Assembly (NCBI GenBank): GCA_964405325.1
Contig: CAYONM010000001.1
Location: 6,937-70,936 of the forward strand
DNA from: CAYONM01 sp964405325
GTDB taxonomy: Bacteria; Planctomycetota; UBA11346
Reading direction: 5' to 3'
DNA length: 64,000 nucleotides
Shown here: piece after piece, positions 27,647 through 37,426 of the stretch
How the letters are laid out: each line of letters opens with the position of its first letter
Numbering within the stretch: the stretch's first letter is position 1
Position numbers and translations under genes: made by a program
The notes under the pieces: generated by a model
The model's database searches: none
Seen by the model: only the letters and a program-made list of their open reading frames with translations
What the model was told of the DNA's origin: nothing

Positions 27647-30600
27647 CAGACACTCACGCTCCCGAAAACGACCAGGATTCGCCGGAGGATCGCGACCTCA
27701 GCGAGGTGGCCGATCTGGCTGGTGTCGGCGCCACCCAGGAGGAGCTGCGGGTCAGCAGTGACATGCGCGACTACGCTGCCGAGGAGGAGGCCGACGAAGC
27801 CGAGGCGACTGCCAAGCCGGCTTCCGGAATGGGCAGGAAGCCATTGATCATCGCCGGCCTCGCCGGTGCTACGCTGCTGCTCCTGCTGCTGGTCACCGTG
27901 GCCCTGCAGCAGGAGCGGCGCATCAGCGTACCGGTCTCGCAGGGGGGCGACCGTATTGATCGGATCTCGGCCCGGCGGATGGGCGAGCTCGACCGTTTCA
28001 AGAAGACCGTGGTCTCGAACATCAACCGGCTCAACCGCAATGTCACCGCCCTGGGCGAACGGGCCAGTCTGATCCAGGGCCGCCAGGACCGACTGGTCGA
28101 ATCCTTCGAGCAGAAACTCAGCGAGTCGCTCAATGAACTGACCAATTTGGCCAACGCCTCGATCGAGAACATCAAACAGATCGAGCGGCAGAAAAAGGCC
28201 CTGGTCGCCTCCGACCAGATCACCGCCCGCTGGTCGAAGCAGTTCGTGAATCCCAATACCTCGCTGGTCGAGGGTATTGAGGCCATGCGGCAGGAGCTGC
28301 TCGATAGCGGCCTATCGGTCAGGGAAGCCGAGAACCAGATCGCCACCGTCCTACAAGAGAGCGGTCATGTGCGGGTCGCCAACGTGGCCGAATTCGACAT
28401 GTCACGCGAGGAGATCGAGAGCCTGCCGGACTGGGTGCAGCCGCATGTGGTGGTCATCCGCGACAGCATCTACAGCCGCGGCGCCACCGCCGGTGAGGTG
28501 CTCGAGCACGACAGCCATCACGAGATCATCCGTCGCACTCTACGCATCCGAGCCCAGCGCGACGACCTCGACGGCGACCTGGTCAAGCGCATCTGGCAGG
28601 TCTGCCGCGTGCGTCGCGAGGATATCAACAAGCGCCAGCGCACCATGCTCCCGCGTCTGCTGGTGGTGCAGCGCAAGACCATGGAGGACCTCGATCCCTA
28701 CAAGATCGAGCAGCTGGTCTGGTCGCAGCGGCCGAAACTCGGCCATGAGACCACTCCGGGCCAGCACCTGGCGCTGATCCACATCATCAGCCGGACCATC
28801 GACAACGCACCTGGCGGCGCGGCGAGCAACGAGTTCAAGCCGCTCGACGATCAGTACCTCTCCTATCTCAAGACCGTGGTCGACAGTGCCCTCAACGTCA
28901 GCTGGGGGATGGGCAAGCGCAGCGAATCGGCGCTGTCCGCGGCCGCCGAGCGGGCGGTCGACAACTATCTGGTGGCGGCACGCGTGGAGATGCCGCAGGC
29001 CCAGCGCCAGGCTTTCGTGATGGAGCGTATGGCGAGCTTCATGCAGGAGCATACGACCGAGTCCGAATCCACCGCTGCGCCGGTCGTGATTGCGGGCCGG
29101 CGACCGGTCCAGGCCGAGATCGAGGAGGGCGAGGGCGGTTTCGAATTCGACCGCAAGCTGACCGATACCGGGGAGGTGGTCCAGGATACCGGTCGGCGCC
29201 TGGTCCTGGGTCCGGTGGAGATCGGCAAGGAGCAGGCGCGCCGGGCGGCCTGGCTGCTCACCCCCTTGATCCTCCAGACCTACCCCGGCGATCCCCTGAC
29301 CAAGGACAACATCCCCGCCACCATCGCCACCTGGATCCAGGCTGCGGTCATCTCCGACCACTCTTTCGATGCCCTTGCCGGGCAATCGCAGTCGGGCCTC
29401 AAGTGGGGCCGCACGGTGATCCCCCAGGCGATGGAGGCGATCGAAGCGGGGCGCACCTGGATCACCTTCCCGATCAGTATCGGTCTGCCGTTAGACGACC
29501 CCGATTTCGACCTCATCCGTGGGGTCATCCTCGGTGGCGTGTTCGCCCCCCTGATGCGCTCGACGACCGATCCCGGCTCGGCCTCGGTGGCCACGGCCAG
29601 TGAGGAGGCCAAGCGGCAGTGGGGCGACTACCTGCCCGATCAGGCGCTCATCGACCGCATCGCCCTGGCCCGCGAGCGAAACCCCTTCGAGGTCATCGCC
29701 ACGGTCTATCGTCATCTCGGTTTTGGGCGCACGCCGCTGCAGCCGAAGATGCTCGGCTTCGCCGCCTCCCTGGCCGAGGCCATGCTCGACTTCGGCCTGC
29801 AAATCGCCACCAGTCTCCCGCCGGCAAGTTCCTGGCAGAGCGAGCGTAGCGTCTTCCGCGCCAATATGGAGGAGGGCCTGCGCCTGCTGGTACCCTTCTC
29901 GATCGCCGCCCACAACGACCTCTTCACCAACCCCGAGGCGATGATCGCTGCCGTGCGTCAGGACGTGCTGGCCTTCATCGTCGGCGAGGTGGCCCACGAC
30001 ATGGGCATGGCCAAGCTCAACAATTCGGTGCTGCCGATGTATATGAACAGCGTGCACGATCGCGGCGGTGGGCTCACCCGGCTGGCCACCTACCTCAACG
30101 AACAGCTGCCCGAACTGGTGCGCGAGCGGGTGGCCATGCTGCCCAGTGTCGACCAGGACCGGGTGCTGCTGACCGCGCGCTCGGTAGCCGATGAGGTGTT
30201 GCCGCACATCGAGCGGGGTATGGTGGTCGAAGTCATCATGTCGCGGGTCGAGCCGCGCATCGAGGAGAAGACCCAGCTGCAGGGCAAGTTCTTTCGCGAC
30301 GAGGTCATCGGCAAGGCGCGGGTCCACGCCGAGGAGCTGATCGAGGAGCCCTTCACCCCGAGCCGGATCGACGAGTGGGCGATCGCCGTCACCGACTACG
30401 CCAACCGTCTGATCGGTGGCGAGGAGGATGTCGGCGAGGCCGGCCCGGCCGGCCAGATCTCCGAGCGCATGCCAGCCGGGCGCCTGGTCTTCCCCGAGGT
30501 CACCGCCGGCGAGATATCGCTCGCGGTCAAGGGGGTGGGCCAATACGGGGTCGGTGGCAGCATCGCCCAGCAGCATACCATCACCGTTCCGGCCGGCTCC

Positions 30601-31245
30601 TACGGCAAGGCCCATCTGCTCAGCGGCATCGATGCGGTGATCGGCGGCTCATCGCAGGGCGAAGCGGTGCTGATCAATCTCAGCTATACCTGGAAGGGCC
30701 CCAACTCTTCGCGCCTCTATATGCGCAACCTGCGCCTGATCGGCGAGATCGAGCCCGATGTCGGCACCGAGCGGGTACGGGTGAACCTGCGCAATCTGTC
30801 CTACGTCTTCCCCAGCGGCCACCAGGTGTTCCTGCCGATCAAGGGCTTCGTGGTCGACAATGCCGAGGGCCTGGCCGGCATCCGCGGTGAGGTGAAGCTC
30901 AACCTGAGCCGCATCCTGCCCTACACCACCACCAGCAGCTTCGCCCGCGGCTTCGCCGAGACCCTCAGCCAACTGAGCACCCAGACTACCGCCGATGTGG
31001 GCGGCGAGGTGCTCGTCGAGGGTACGGTCGATCCCGCTGACACCTTCCAGAACAGCCTGCTGGCCGGTCTCGGCCAGGGGGTCAGTAGCGTCGACCAGCA
31101 TCTGCAGTCGATCATCAGTGAGTTCAAGCCCAGCGTGCGCGTCGACGCCGGTCGCAGTCTGACCGTGGTGCTCACCGAACCGGTGCCGATCGACGTCCCT
31201 CAGCACGAATTCAAGGCTCTGTTGAGCGAAGCCTCACGGCTCTGA
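27643..31245 (+). CDS. traB: TraB/VirB10-like core protein with very large insertion (1200 aa)
   Basis: The order is an acidic N-terminus (1-65), a membrane helix (about 67-88, LIIAGLAGATLLLLLLVTVA), a coiled-coil region (about 105-190), then about 750 residues of mainly helical periplasmic sequence. The C-terminal TraB/VirB10 barrel domain comes last (about 945-1195), with HTITVPAGSYGKAHLLSGID as its recognisable strand and later VRVNLRNLSYVFPSGHQVFL. VirB10 relatives bridge the inner and outer membranes. F TraB is about 475 residues, so this one is some 700 longer, almost all between the coiled coil and the barrel. It overlaps the previous gene by 4 bp. Confidence 0.75.
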   Translation: MTDTHAPENDQDSPEDRDLSEVADLAGVGATQEELRVSSDMRDYAAEEEADEAEATAKPASGMGRKPLIIAGLAGATLLLLLLVTVALQQERRISVPVSQGGDRIDRISARRMGELDRFKKTVVSNINRLNRNVTALGERASLIQGRQDRLVESFEQKLSESLNELTNLANASIENIKQIERQKKALVASDQITARWSKQFVNPNTSLVEGIEAMRQELLDSGLSVREAENQIATVLQESGHVRVANVAEFDMSREEIESLPDWVQPHVVVIRDSIYSRGATAGEVLEHDSHHEIIRRTLRIRAQRDDLDGDLVKRIWQVCRVRREDINKRQRTMLPRLLVVQRKTMEDLDPYKIEQLVWSQRPKLGHETTPGQHLALIHIISRTIDNAPGGAASNEFKPLDDQYLSYLKTVVDSALNVSWGMGKRSESALSAAAERAVDNYLVAARVEMPQAQRQAFVMERMASFMQEHTTESESTAAPVVIAGRRPVQAEIEEGEGGFEFDRKLTDTGEVVQDTGRRLVLGPVEIGKEQARRAAWLLTPLILQTYPGDPLTKDNIPATIATWIQAAVISDHSFDALAGQSQSGLKWGRTVIPQAMEAIEAGRTWITFPISIGLPLDDPDFDLIRGVILGGVFAPLMRSTTDPGSASVATASEEAKRQWGDYLPDQALIDRIALARERNPFEVIATVYRHLGFGRTPLQPKMLGFAASLAEAMLDFGLQIATSLPPASSWQSERSVFRANMEEGLRLLVPFSIAAHNDLFTNPEAMIAAVRQDVLAFIVGEVAHDMGMAKLNNSVLPMYMNSVHDRGGGLTRLATYLNEQLPELVRERVAMLPSVDQDRVLLTARSVADEVLPHIERGMVVEVIMSRVEPRIEEKTQLQGKFFRDEVIGKARVHAEELIEEPFTPSRIDEWAIAVTDYANRLIGGEEDVGEAGPAGQISERMPAGRLVFPEVTAGEISLAVKGVGQYGVGGSIAQQHTITVPAGSYGKAHLLSGIDAVIGGSSQGEAVLINLSYTWKGPNSSRLYMRNLRLIGEIEPDVGTERVRVNLRNLSYVFPSGHQVFLPIKGFVVDNAEGLAGIRGEVKLNLSRILPYTTTSSFARGFAETLSQLSTQTTADVGGEVLVEGTVDPADTFQNSLLAGLGQGVSSVDQHLQSIISEFKPSVRVDAGRSLTVVLTEPVPIDVPQHEFKALLSEASRL

Positions 31246-31264
31246 CATGAAGAAGGAACCCCGC

Positions 31265-32056
31265 ATGTCCCATGCGACCACCATCTGCCCCGCGCTGATA
31301 ATGCTCGCGCTCTGTTCCTGCGGCAACCGGCCCCAGGCTGCCGACGATCTGCAACCGGGCGGCATGGACTCCGTCGCCGCCCAGGCGGAGGGGATCGGGC
31401 GCGGTGCCGGCAATGGCCGGGATCCGATTCTCGACATGGGCATGATCGCCATGGACCACTGGGTCCAGCCTTCGGTACCGGTGATCAAGAATGCCCGTGC
31501 CATCCATGCCTGGTTCTATCCGCAGAAACTCGGCGACGGGCGCAGCCTACGCGATGGCTTCTACGCCTACCATGTGATCGAGGATTTCAGCTGGGGCATG
31601 TGGGATGCCATGCATCGCGAGGCCATCAACCTGCAGGCGCTTGGCTCGATCCAGATCGACCGCGAGCGCGGCGGTCTGGTCGTCGATCCCGCCATGCTGC
31701 CACCCGACACACCGCTTCATATTCCTGAGCGCGCCTCGATGTCCCGTGCCGGCGATCCCCGTGACCTGCCATACACGCCCGCCGATGGCAGCGGTACTGA
31801 CGTGGTGATTGTCGACGAGAACGTCGGCTCGGTGACCTCCTTCCGGACCAACACCTCGCCCATGCAGTCACCCCGCACGCCGGGCCAGTACTACGGTACG
31901 CCGTCCTCAAGCGGCGTTCGTACCGGTCCGGGCGAGATCGATCTCGATGCCGTGCGCGGTCTGATCCAGCGGGCACAGCAGCAGGCCGGGCAGATGTCGC
32001 CCGCAGACAGACCGCTCGCCCTGCCCTCCCCCGACGGCGGCTTGACCCGACCCTGA
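31265..32056 (+). CDS. traV: TraV-like lipoprotein
   Basis: 263 residues. The start at 31265 is preferred over the ATG at 31247 because it has AAGGA about 8 nt upstream and puts the lipobox at once: PALIMLALCSCGN, with Cys at residue 18 or 20. The mature part has aromatic-rich sequence (IHAWFYPQKLG, WGMWDAMHRE) and a Pro/Ser/Gly-rich tail. TraV/VirB7 lipoproteins anchor the core complex in the outer membrane. The gene sits between traB and traC as in F and G systems. The sequence itself is not diagnostic. Confidence 0.55.
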   Translation: MSHATTICPALIMLALCSCGNRPQAADDLQPGGMDSVAAQAEGIGRGAGNGRDPILDMGMIAMDHWVQPSVPVIKNARAIHAWFYPQKLGDGRSLRDGFYAYHVIEDFSWGMWDAMHREAINLQALGSIQIDRERGGLVVDPAMLPPDTPLHIPERASMSRAGDPRDLPYTPADGSGTDVVIVDENVGSVTSFRTNTSPMQSPRTPGQYYGTPSSSGVRTGPGEIDLDAVRGLIQRAQQQAGQMSPADRPLALPSPDGGLTRP

Positions 32057-32068
32057 CCAGGAGCAGCC

Positions 32069-35000
32069 ATGACCATGACCGCACGCGATCGGGTTTCCCT
32101 GGGCGAGGACAACGACGGCCTCGATTCCCTGGTCGATTTCATCAACCTCTATTCCTACGACGAGCAGGACCAGTGCTACGCCCTGGCCGATGGATCCATC
32201 GGTACCGCCTTCGAGATGCAGCCGATCGCCTGCACCACGGCCAGCGACAGCGACCTGTTCGACATCGCCGACTCGGTGGCCCTGGCTCTGAGCACCCTGC
32301 GCGACGGTATCGTTGGGCAGTTGATCCTGGTGCCCTCGCTCGACATCGACGCTGAGCTCAAGGCCTACGAGCGCTACGGTGGCTCCACCCACCCGGTGAT
32401 CCAGGGCAGCGAGCGGCGCAAGACCGAGTTCACCCTCGAACTGCGCACCCGCAGCGCCTTCCGCAAGGGCGACCTCGAGTTCCGGGTCAAGAAGTACCGC
32501 CTGGTCTTCCTGCTCTACGCCCGCCCCGACGAGAAGATCGGCGGCCTGAGCAAGGCCCTCAAGGACTCGCTGACCATTTTTGGCATGTATCGCGACGAGA
32601 GCAGTGGCGATCTGCTCACTCCCGAGGAGCAGCGCTACTACCGCATGAAAGAGAAGCTGACCACCCTGGTCAACATGTCGCGGCGGCGACTCACCGGCAG
32701 CCTGTCGAAATACGCCCAGTGCCGACAGATACCACCCGACGAACTCATGGGTATCTACCGCAACCTGATGTACCCACGCTCCTGTGCCCAGGTCCGCAAC
32801 CGCTACGACCCCCGTCTGCCCTTGAGCCAGCAGATCCCCCTGACCAGTGTCAACGTCGACACCCCGCGCGGCATCATCCACAGCGACGGGGCCGTCTTCC
32901 GCTGCGCCATCCTCGCCAACCTGCCCGATTTCTCGCACACCGGCCGTCTCAGCCGCCCGGTCAAGGAGCTCAACTGGTCGAGCTTCATCGACTTCATGCC
33001 CGAGGGCTATATCACCATCAATTTCACCTCGCTATCGAAAGGCTACATGCGCCGCTACCTCGGCACCCGCAAGAGCTTCCTGCGTGGCGGCATGGCTCCC
33101 GAGGCCAAGATCCCCGATCTCATGGAGGACGTGCTCCTGGCCGAGGACTACGTGGAGAACGATGGACGTCGCTTCTTCGACATGGGCATCACGGTGACCG
33201 TCTTCGCCGACGATGAGCACACGGCCAGCGCCAGCATCGAATTGGTGCGCGAGAAGATGGCGGAGATCGGCCTCAGCAGCCGGATCGAGGACTACTGTGC
33301 GCCGAGCATCTGGTTCCAGTCGCTGCCTTTCGGTTTCGGGCCGTCGCTGCGCGAGGCCTCGCGCACCTTCATGGTCCCCGACCAGTTCATCGCCGACATG
33401 ATGCCGATGTACTTCTTCAGCCGCGGCAACAGCAGCAGGAAGGGCATCCCCTTCCTGCTGCTCAACCGCGGCGGAGAACCCTTCAACCTCGACTTCTTCG
33501 AGGGTTCGGCTCCGCACTTCATCATGGTCGGCATGTCGGGCTCCGGCAAATCCTTCTTCACCACCAACATGGTCGCCGATTACCTGCGCGACCCGCCTTC
33601 GCAGGTCTTCTTCATCGACAAGGGTCGTTCCTATTCGACCTTCACGGCGATGATGGGCGAGCAGGGCTCGAACAACAACATGGGGCTGACCCAGAAGACC
33701 TGCATCAATATCTTCGCCGGCACCTACGGCACCTCGGGCACCTTCATCAAGTCGCTGCTCGGCTATCTGGCCAGTCCCACCGCGGCCGACCTGATCACCG
33801 GTGAACAGATGGGCAAACTCGAGGAGGCCCTGCTCGCAACCTTCAAGAACGGCCAGTTTGCGATCGAGTACCACAGCTACGAGGAACTCAAGGAGGCCTA
33901 TCCCGATGCCTGGGTCGACCGCTGTGACAAGTTCTTCGAGGTCGCCTATCTCGATGACTTGAGCCTCACCAACATCATGAACCTGAAGTCGGGCGAGGGT
34001 GGTCGACAGCCTGACTTCGATCTCTACTACAGCGCCGTGCTGATCCGCAAGACCAGTTACGACAAGACCACCAAGAAGGAGATGGTCGAGACCTTCACCA
34101 CGCTGCAGCGCATGACCAACAGCACCACCAAGTTCCTCATGTCGCGAGATTTCCTGCTGCGTGAGCGGGTGGTCAACGGCGAGCCGCGCATTGTCGTCTA
34201 CTACACCAAGAAACAACAGGAGCAGTCGCTGCGGGTCGATAAATTCGAGTTCATGCCGATCGAGGATGTGATGATCTGCCGTTGTGGCCGTGAAGACGAT
34301 TTCGTCGCCATCGCCGACGCCGGGGTGACCATCCAGGTCACAGAGGAATTCTTTTTGGTAAAGGTGGCGGAGGAGGCGGAGAAGATCCGGCAGGATCCGC
34401 AATACGCCAAGGCCAGCGACGAGGCGGTGCAGGATCTGGCCATCGAGCTGGCCCAGCAGATGGATCCGCTTGATTACTTCCTGACTCTCACCGGAAACGC
34501 GGTCATGCAGCGCGAGGTCTTCTTCCGCGACCTGATCGGCTACATGGAGATGACCGACGATCCCGACCTGATCATGTTCACCAAGCGCTTTGCGCCCTAT
34601 TACGGCGATGGCGCCTTTGCCGGCTTCTTCGACGGACCGACCGAGTTCCGCCTACGCGGCAAGAAGGTGGTGACCTTCGAACTGCAGGAGCTCTCCAGCG
34701 CTGGTCCTCACCTGCTCTCGGCGGTGGTCGGCAGCCTCCTGCAGATGCTCATCCTCTACGGTCAGGAGGATGACATCCGCGGGCATCGCAAGATGATCAT
34801 TCTCGATGAGTTCTGGCAGTTGCTGGCCAACCCCATGATCGCCGAGCAGGTGGTCAACCTCTACCGCACGGCCCGCAAGTTCAACACCTGCTGCGGGGTC
34901 ATCACCCAGGTCATCACCGACCTGCTGCAGAACGATGCGGGCCGCACCATCGCCGCCAACGCACCGACCCATCTGCTCATGAAGCAGCCCAAGGAGGTCT

Positions 35001-35329
35001 GCAACCAGCTCGATGAGCTCCTCGACTTCAGGCCGGAGGAGATCGCCCTGATGAAGACCGTGAACACCGAGTTCGGTTTCTATTCAGAGTGCTACGTGCG
35101 CAACACCCAGCGCGGCATCTCCGATGTCGCCCGTCTCATCCCCACGCCCTATTTCTACTGGATCGCCACCACCAACGCCGAAGACGCGGCTGAGCGTGAG
35201 CTGCGGCGCAAGCGCAACAAGGCCATGGGCATGTCGGATACCGAGGCCCTGGCCAAGGCCCTGTCCGATGTCTCCGAGGACATGCCCGCCGGCAAGGCCA
35301 ACGGTTCGGTGAAGAAGAAGGAGGCCTGA
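32069..35329 (+). CDS. traC: TraC/VirB4-type ATPase of the T4SS
   Basis: 1086 residues, cytosolic at the inner membrane; it powers pilus assembly and transfer. Walker A is GMSGSGKSFFTTNMV (about residues 488-495), with a following FFIDKGRSYSTF strand. Walker B is HRKMIILDEFWQLL (about 910-918), and the C-terminal helix and strand read FNTCCGVITQVITDLLQ. The N-terminal 400 residues have the usual VirB4 pattern (FRVKKYRLVFLLYARPDEK). F TraC is about 875 residues; the extra length is spread through the chain. GGAG lies upstream of the ATG. Catalytic motifs are intact. Confidence 0.9.
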   Translation: MTMTARDRVSLGEDNDGLDSLVDFINLYSYDEQDQCYALADGSIGTAFEMQPIACTTASDSDLFDIADSVALALSTLRDGIVGQLILVPSLDIDAELKAYERYGGSTHPVIQGSERRKTEFTLELRTRSAFRKGDLEFRVKKYRLVFLLYARPDEKIGGLSKALKDSLTIFGMYRDESSGDLLTPEEQRYYRMKEKLTTLVNMSRRRLTGSLSKYAQCRQIPPDELMGIYRNLMYPRSCAQVRNRYDPRLPLSQQIPLTSVNVDTPRGIIHSDGAVFRCAILANLPDFSHTGRLSRPVKELNWSSFIDFMPEGYITINFTSLSKGYMRRYLGTRKSFLRGGMAPEAKIPDLMEDVLLAEDYVENDGRRFFDMGITVTVFADDEHTASASIELVREKMAEIGLSSRIEDYCAPSIWFQSLPFGFGPSLREASRTFMVPDQFIADMMPMYFFSRGNSSRKGIPFLLLNRGGEPFNLDFFEGSAPHFIMVGMSGSGKSFFTTNMVADYLRDPPSQVFFIDKGRSYSTFTAMMGEQGSNNNMGLTQKTCINIFAGTYGTSGTFIKSLLGYLASPTAADLITGEQMGKLEEALLATFKNGQFAIEYHSYEELKEAYPDAWVDRCDKFFEVAYLDDLSLTNIMNLKSGEGGRQPDFDLYYSAVLIRKTSYDKTTKKEMVETFTTLQRMTNSTTKFLMSRDFLLRERVVNGEPRIVVYYTKKQQEQSLRVDKFEFMPIEDVMICRCGREDDFVAIADAGVTIQVTEEFFLVKVAEEAEKIRQDPQYAKASDEAVQDLAIELAQQMDPLDYFLTLTGNAVMQREVFFRDLIGYMEMTDDPDLIMFTKRFAPYYGDGAFAGFFDGPTEFRLRGKKVVTFELQELSSAGPHLLSAVVGSLLQMLILYGQEDDIRGHRKMIILDEFWQLLANPMIAEQVVNLYRTARKFNTCCGVITQVITDLLQNDAGRTIAANAPTHLLMKQPKEVCNQLDELLDFRPEEIALMKTVNTEFGFYSECYVRNTQRGISDVARLIPTPYFYWIATTNAEDAAERELRRKRNKAMGMSDTEALAKALSDVSEDMPAGKANGSVKKKEA

Positions 35330-35333
35330 GGTG

Positions 35334-36704
35334 ATGGATGCCCCACCGGTGCTGGTGCCCGAGCTGCGCACCGCCGATAATCCTCATCTGGCGGTGGCTG
35401 GTCGTCACGCCATGGCCCTGGCCTTGCTGCTCGCTGAGCAGCTGGTCGAGCGGCGCGGATACCGGGCCTTGATGATCTGCGACCGTGCACCGGCGGCAAG
35501 CCTCACCCACCCGCTCCTCGAGCTTGCCGACTGCTTGATCGACATCGGCACCGCGGAGCCGGAGGATGGTCTGGCCTTCGTCTGGGAACTGCTGCGCGGC
35601 CTGCGTGAAAGCGAGGTCTCGAGCAACACCGCGCTGCGCGCCACGCTTGACGAAATTGGCGAACGCCTGCGCTCGCAACCGGCCTGCACGGGTCGCCATC
35701 TGCAGGCTTGTTTCCGGCCGCTGCCAAGCCTGGAGCGCTGGGAATATGTCCTGGCCCAGCTCTGCGAGCATGCCAGGCAGGAGCACTACCCCTTGCCGCA
35801 GGTGCTTGTTGAAAGTGATGGCGGCCTCGAATCCTGGTCAGTGCCGCAGGCGGTGGGGGCGGTCAGCCGGGGTCGCGATCACCGCAGCTGCTGCCGCGTG
35901 CGGCTGTTTGTGCCTGAGCCGGTGCCCTCCTCCTGGTATGCCACCCTCGATCTCGAGCCCGAGGTCGAGGAACTCATGCTCCGCACCCTGGCCAACAAGA
36001 TCGCCAGCGACCTCATGGACAGCGAGGAATTCGCCGGCTCCCGGCTCGAGGATATCCTCGATTACGCCACGGAGCTTGCCCGGCAGCGGCCCTGGGAGGC
36101 GGCCTGGTTGCACGCCACGGCTGCCGCAGCCAGTGCCGAACCCGTCGGTTCGGTGGCCGCAGCGACCATCGTCTCGGCGCTCGAGAGCGCCGGCTTCGCC
36201 GACGAGTCGGCGCTGCTGCAGCGGCTCACTGCAGGGCGGCAGCCCTGGCCCGTCTGGGAGCGGCAGCCCGGACTGATGCTCGTGGCGCGGGCTGCGGCCG
36301 GTGGCCAGGAGATCGGCTGGAAGATCGCCCTTGGTCTGCTGGCCAGCCGCGAGCAGGCCCAGGGACAGACGGCGCAGGCCCTGCCCAAGGTGCTGATTGT
36401 CGAGGCCGCCCTGGGGCGCTGGCCGATGGTCGAGGAGCAGATCCATCAACTGCTGCGCATCGGTCGCAAGCATGGTCTCTCGGTGATCATGGTCGGTCCC
36501 GACCGCAGCGGACTGGCTTCGGTCGAGCCCTTGCTGGATCTGGTCTTCACCACCGGCGAGGCCATCACCCAGTACGATCCCACGATCGCCGCCGGTGGCC
36601 CCCAGGCCTGCCACCTGCATCGCATGCTCAGCGATGAGACCGACGAGATCACCGCCCTGCTCGACCATGGCCACTACCAACGATGTCTCCAGATGATCGC
36701 CTGA
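35334..36704 (+). CDS. Probable FtsK/HerA-family P-loop protein lacking Walker residues
   Basis: 456 residues directly after traC. The N-terminus reads DNPHLAVAGRHAMALALLLA (residues 15-34), which lines up with the FtsK/HerA strand and P-loop region (typically PHLLVAG followed by a GSGKS loop). Here RHAMAL replaces that loop, and no Lys-Ser/Thr pair is left. Near residue 352 comes LPKVLIVEAALGRW, where Walker B would be, followed by a helix and GRKHGLSVIMVGPDRSG, matching the next helix-strand of FtsK/TraC-type ATPases. I infer a non-hydrolysing partner of TraC or of the coupling protein. AAGGAGG precedes the start; a GTG at 35331 is an alternative. Confidence 0.5.
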   Translation: MDAPPVLVPELRTADNPHLAVAGRHAMALALLLAEQLVERRGYRALMICDRAPAASLTHPLLELADCLIDIGTAEPEDGLAFVWELLRGLRESEVSSNTALRATLDEIGERLRSQPACTGRHLQACFRPLPSLERWEYVLAQLCEHARQEHYPLPQVLVESDGGLESWSVPQAVGAVSRGRDHRSCCRVRLFVPEPVPSSWYATLDLEPEVEELMLRTLANKIASDLMDSEEFAGSRLEDILDYATELARQRPWEAAWLHATAAAASAEPVGSVAAATIVSALESAGFADESALLQRLTAGRQPWPVWERQPGLMLVARAAAGGQEIGWKIALGLLASREQAQGQTAQALPKVLIVEAALGRWPMVEEQIHQLLRIGRKHGLSVIMVGPDRSGLASVEPLLDLVFTTGEAITQYDPTIAAGGPQACHLHRMLSDETDEITALLDHGHYQRCLQMIA

Positions 36705-36715
36705 GGATCCCCACC

Positions 36716-37426
36716 ATGACTCTTTCATCCCACGCCAAGCGCGCCCTTCCCGCTCTGCTCGTCGCCACCCTGGCCCTGACCGCCTGTGGTGGCTCGGGTC
36801 GGTCGGCCGCCGATATCCATCCACGAGAGGGCTACGACGACCTCGTCGTGCAGGATAGCCACACGCGGACCATGCTGCTGGCTGCCGATCCCACCTTCGG
36901 GCCCGACCATTTCGTCTACGCCTCGGTCAAGATTCCCGAGAATTATCTGGCCGATGGCGCCATCCACCTGACCAACGGCCGTGAGCTGCGCATTGTCTCG
37001 CCGCATGCTTTCAAGGCCTACAGCGGCAAGGCCCTGACCGTCGAGGAGGCGGAGGACGTGATCGCTCGCGCCCGCACCCTCGATGCCTCGGCCGACGAGT
37101 TCCTGGTCCTGGTGCGGACCATGCGCAAGGTGCTCGAGGACCGTGCCGCGGCGGTTGCCGATGCCAAGGTGCGGGCCATCGATCGGGCCGAGTGGCGTCG
37201 CTCGGAGCGCCATCTGGCCCGCAACCAGGAGGCCTTCGACCAGCTCGTCGCTCGTCGCGAGGAGCTCTCGGTCGATATGCAGACCGAGCTCGGGCAACTC
37301 GACGCCATGCTTGCCAATCTGCAGCAGGCTCGCGAGGCACTCGAGGCCGAGGAACGGGCCATGCGTGGGCCGGGAGCCGACGACAGCGACGAGACCGATG
37401 CCACCGGCAGTGAGGAAGGTGATTAG
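36716..37426 (+). CDS. Lipoprotein with C-terminal coiled coil, tra operon
   Basis: 236 residues. The lipobox is LALTACGG (Cys at about residue 22), just after a hydrophobic leader. The middle is a compact domain (HFVYASVKIPENYL, IHLTNGRELRIVS), and residues about 130-215 form a long Ala/Glu/Arg helix likely to be a coiled coil. The tail is acidic. No family recognised. It is followed without a gap by a second lipoprotein gene, so the two may work together in the outer membrane. Confidence 0.7.
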   Translation: MTLSSHAKRALPALLVATLALTACGGSGRSAADIHPREGYDDLVVQDSHTRTMLLAADPTFGPDHFVYASVKIPENYLADGAIHLTNGRELRIVSPHAFKAYSGKALTVEEAEDVIARARTLDASADEFLVLVRTMRKVLEDRAAAVADAKVRAIDRAEWRRSERHLARNQEAFDQLVARREELSVDMQTELGQLDAMLANLQQAREALEAEERAMRGPGADDSDETDATGSEEGD

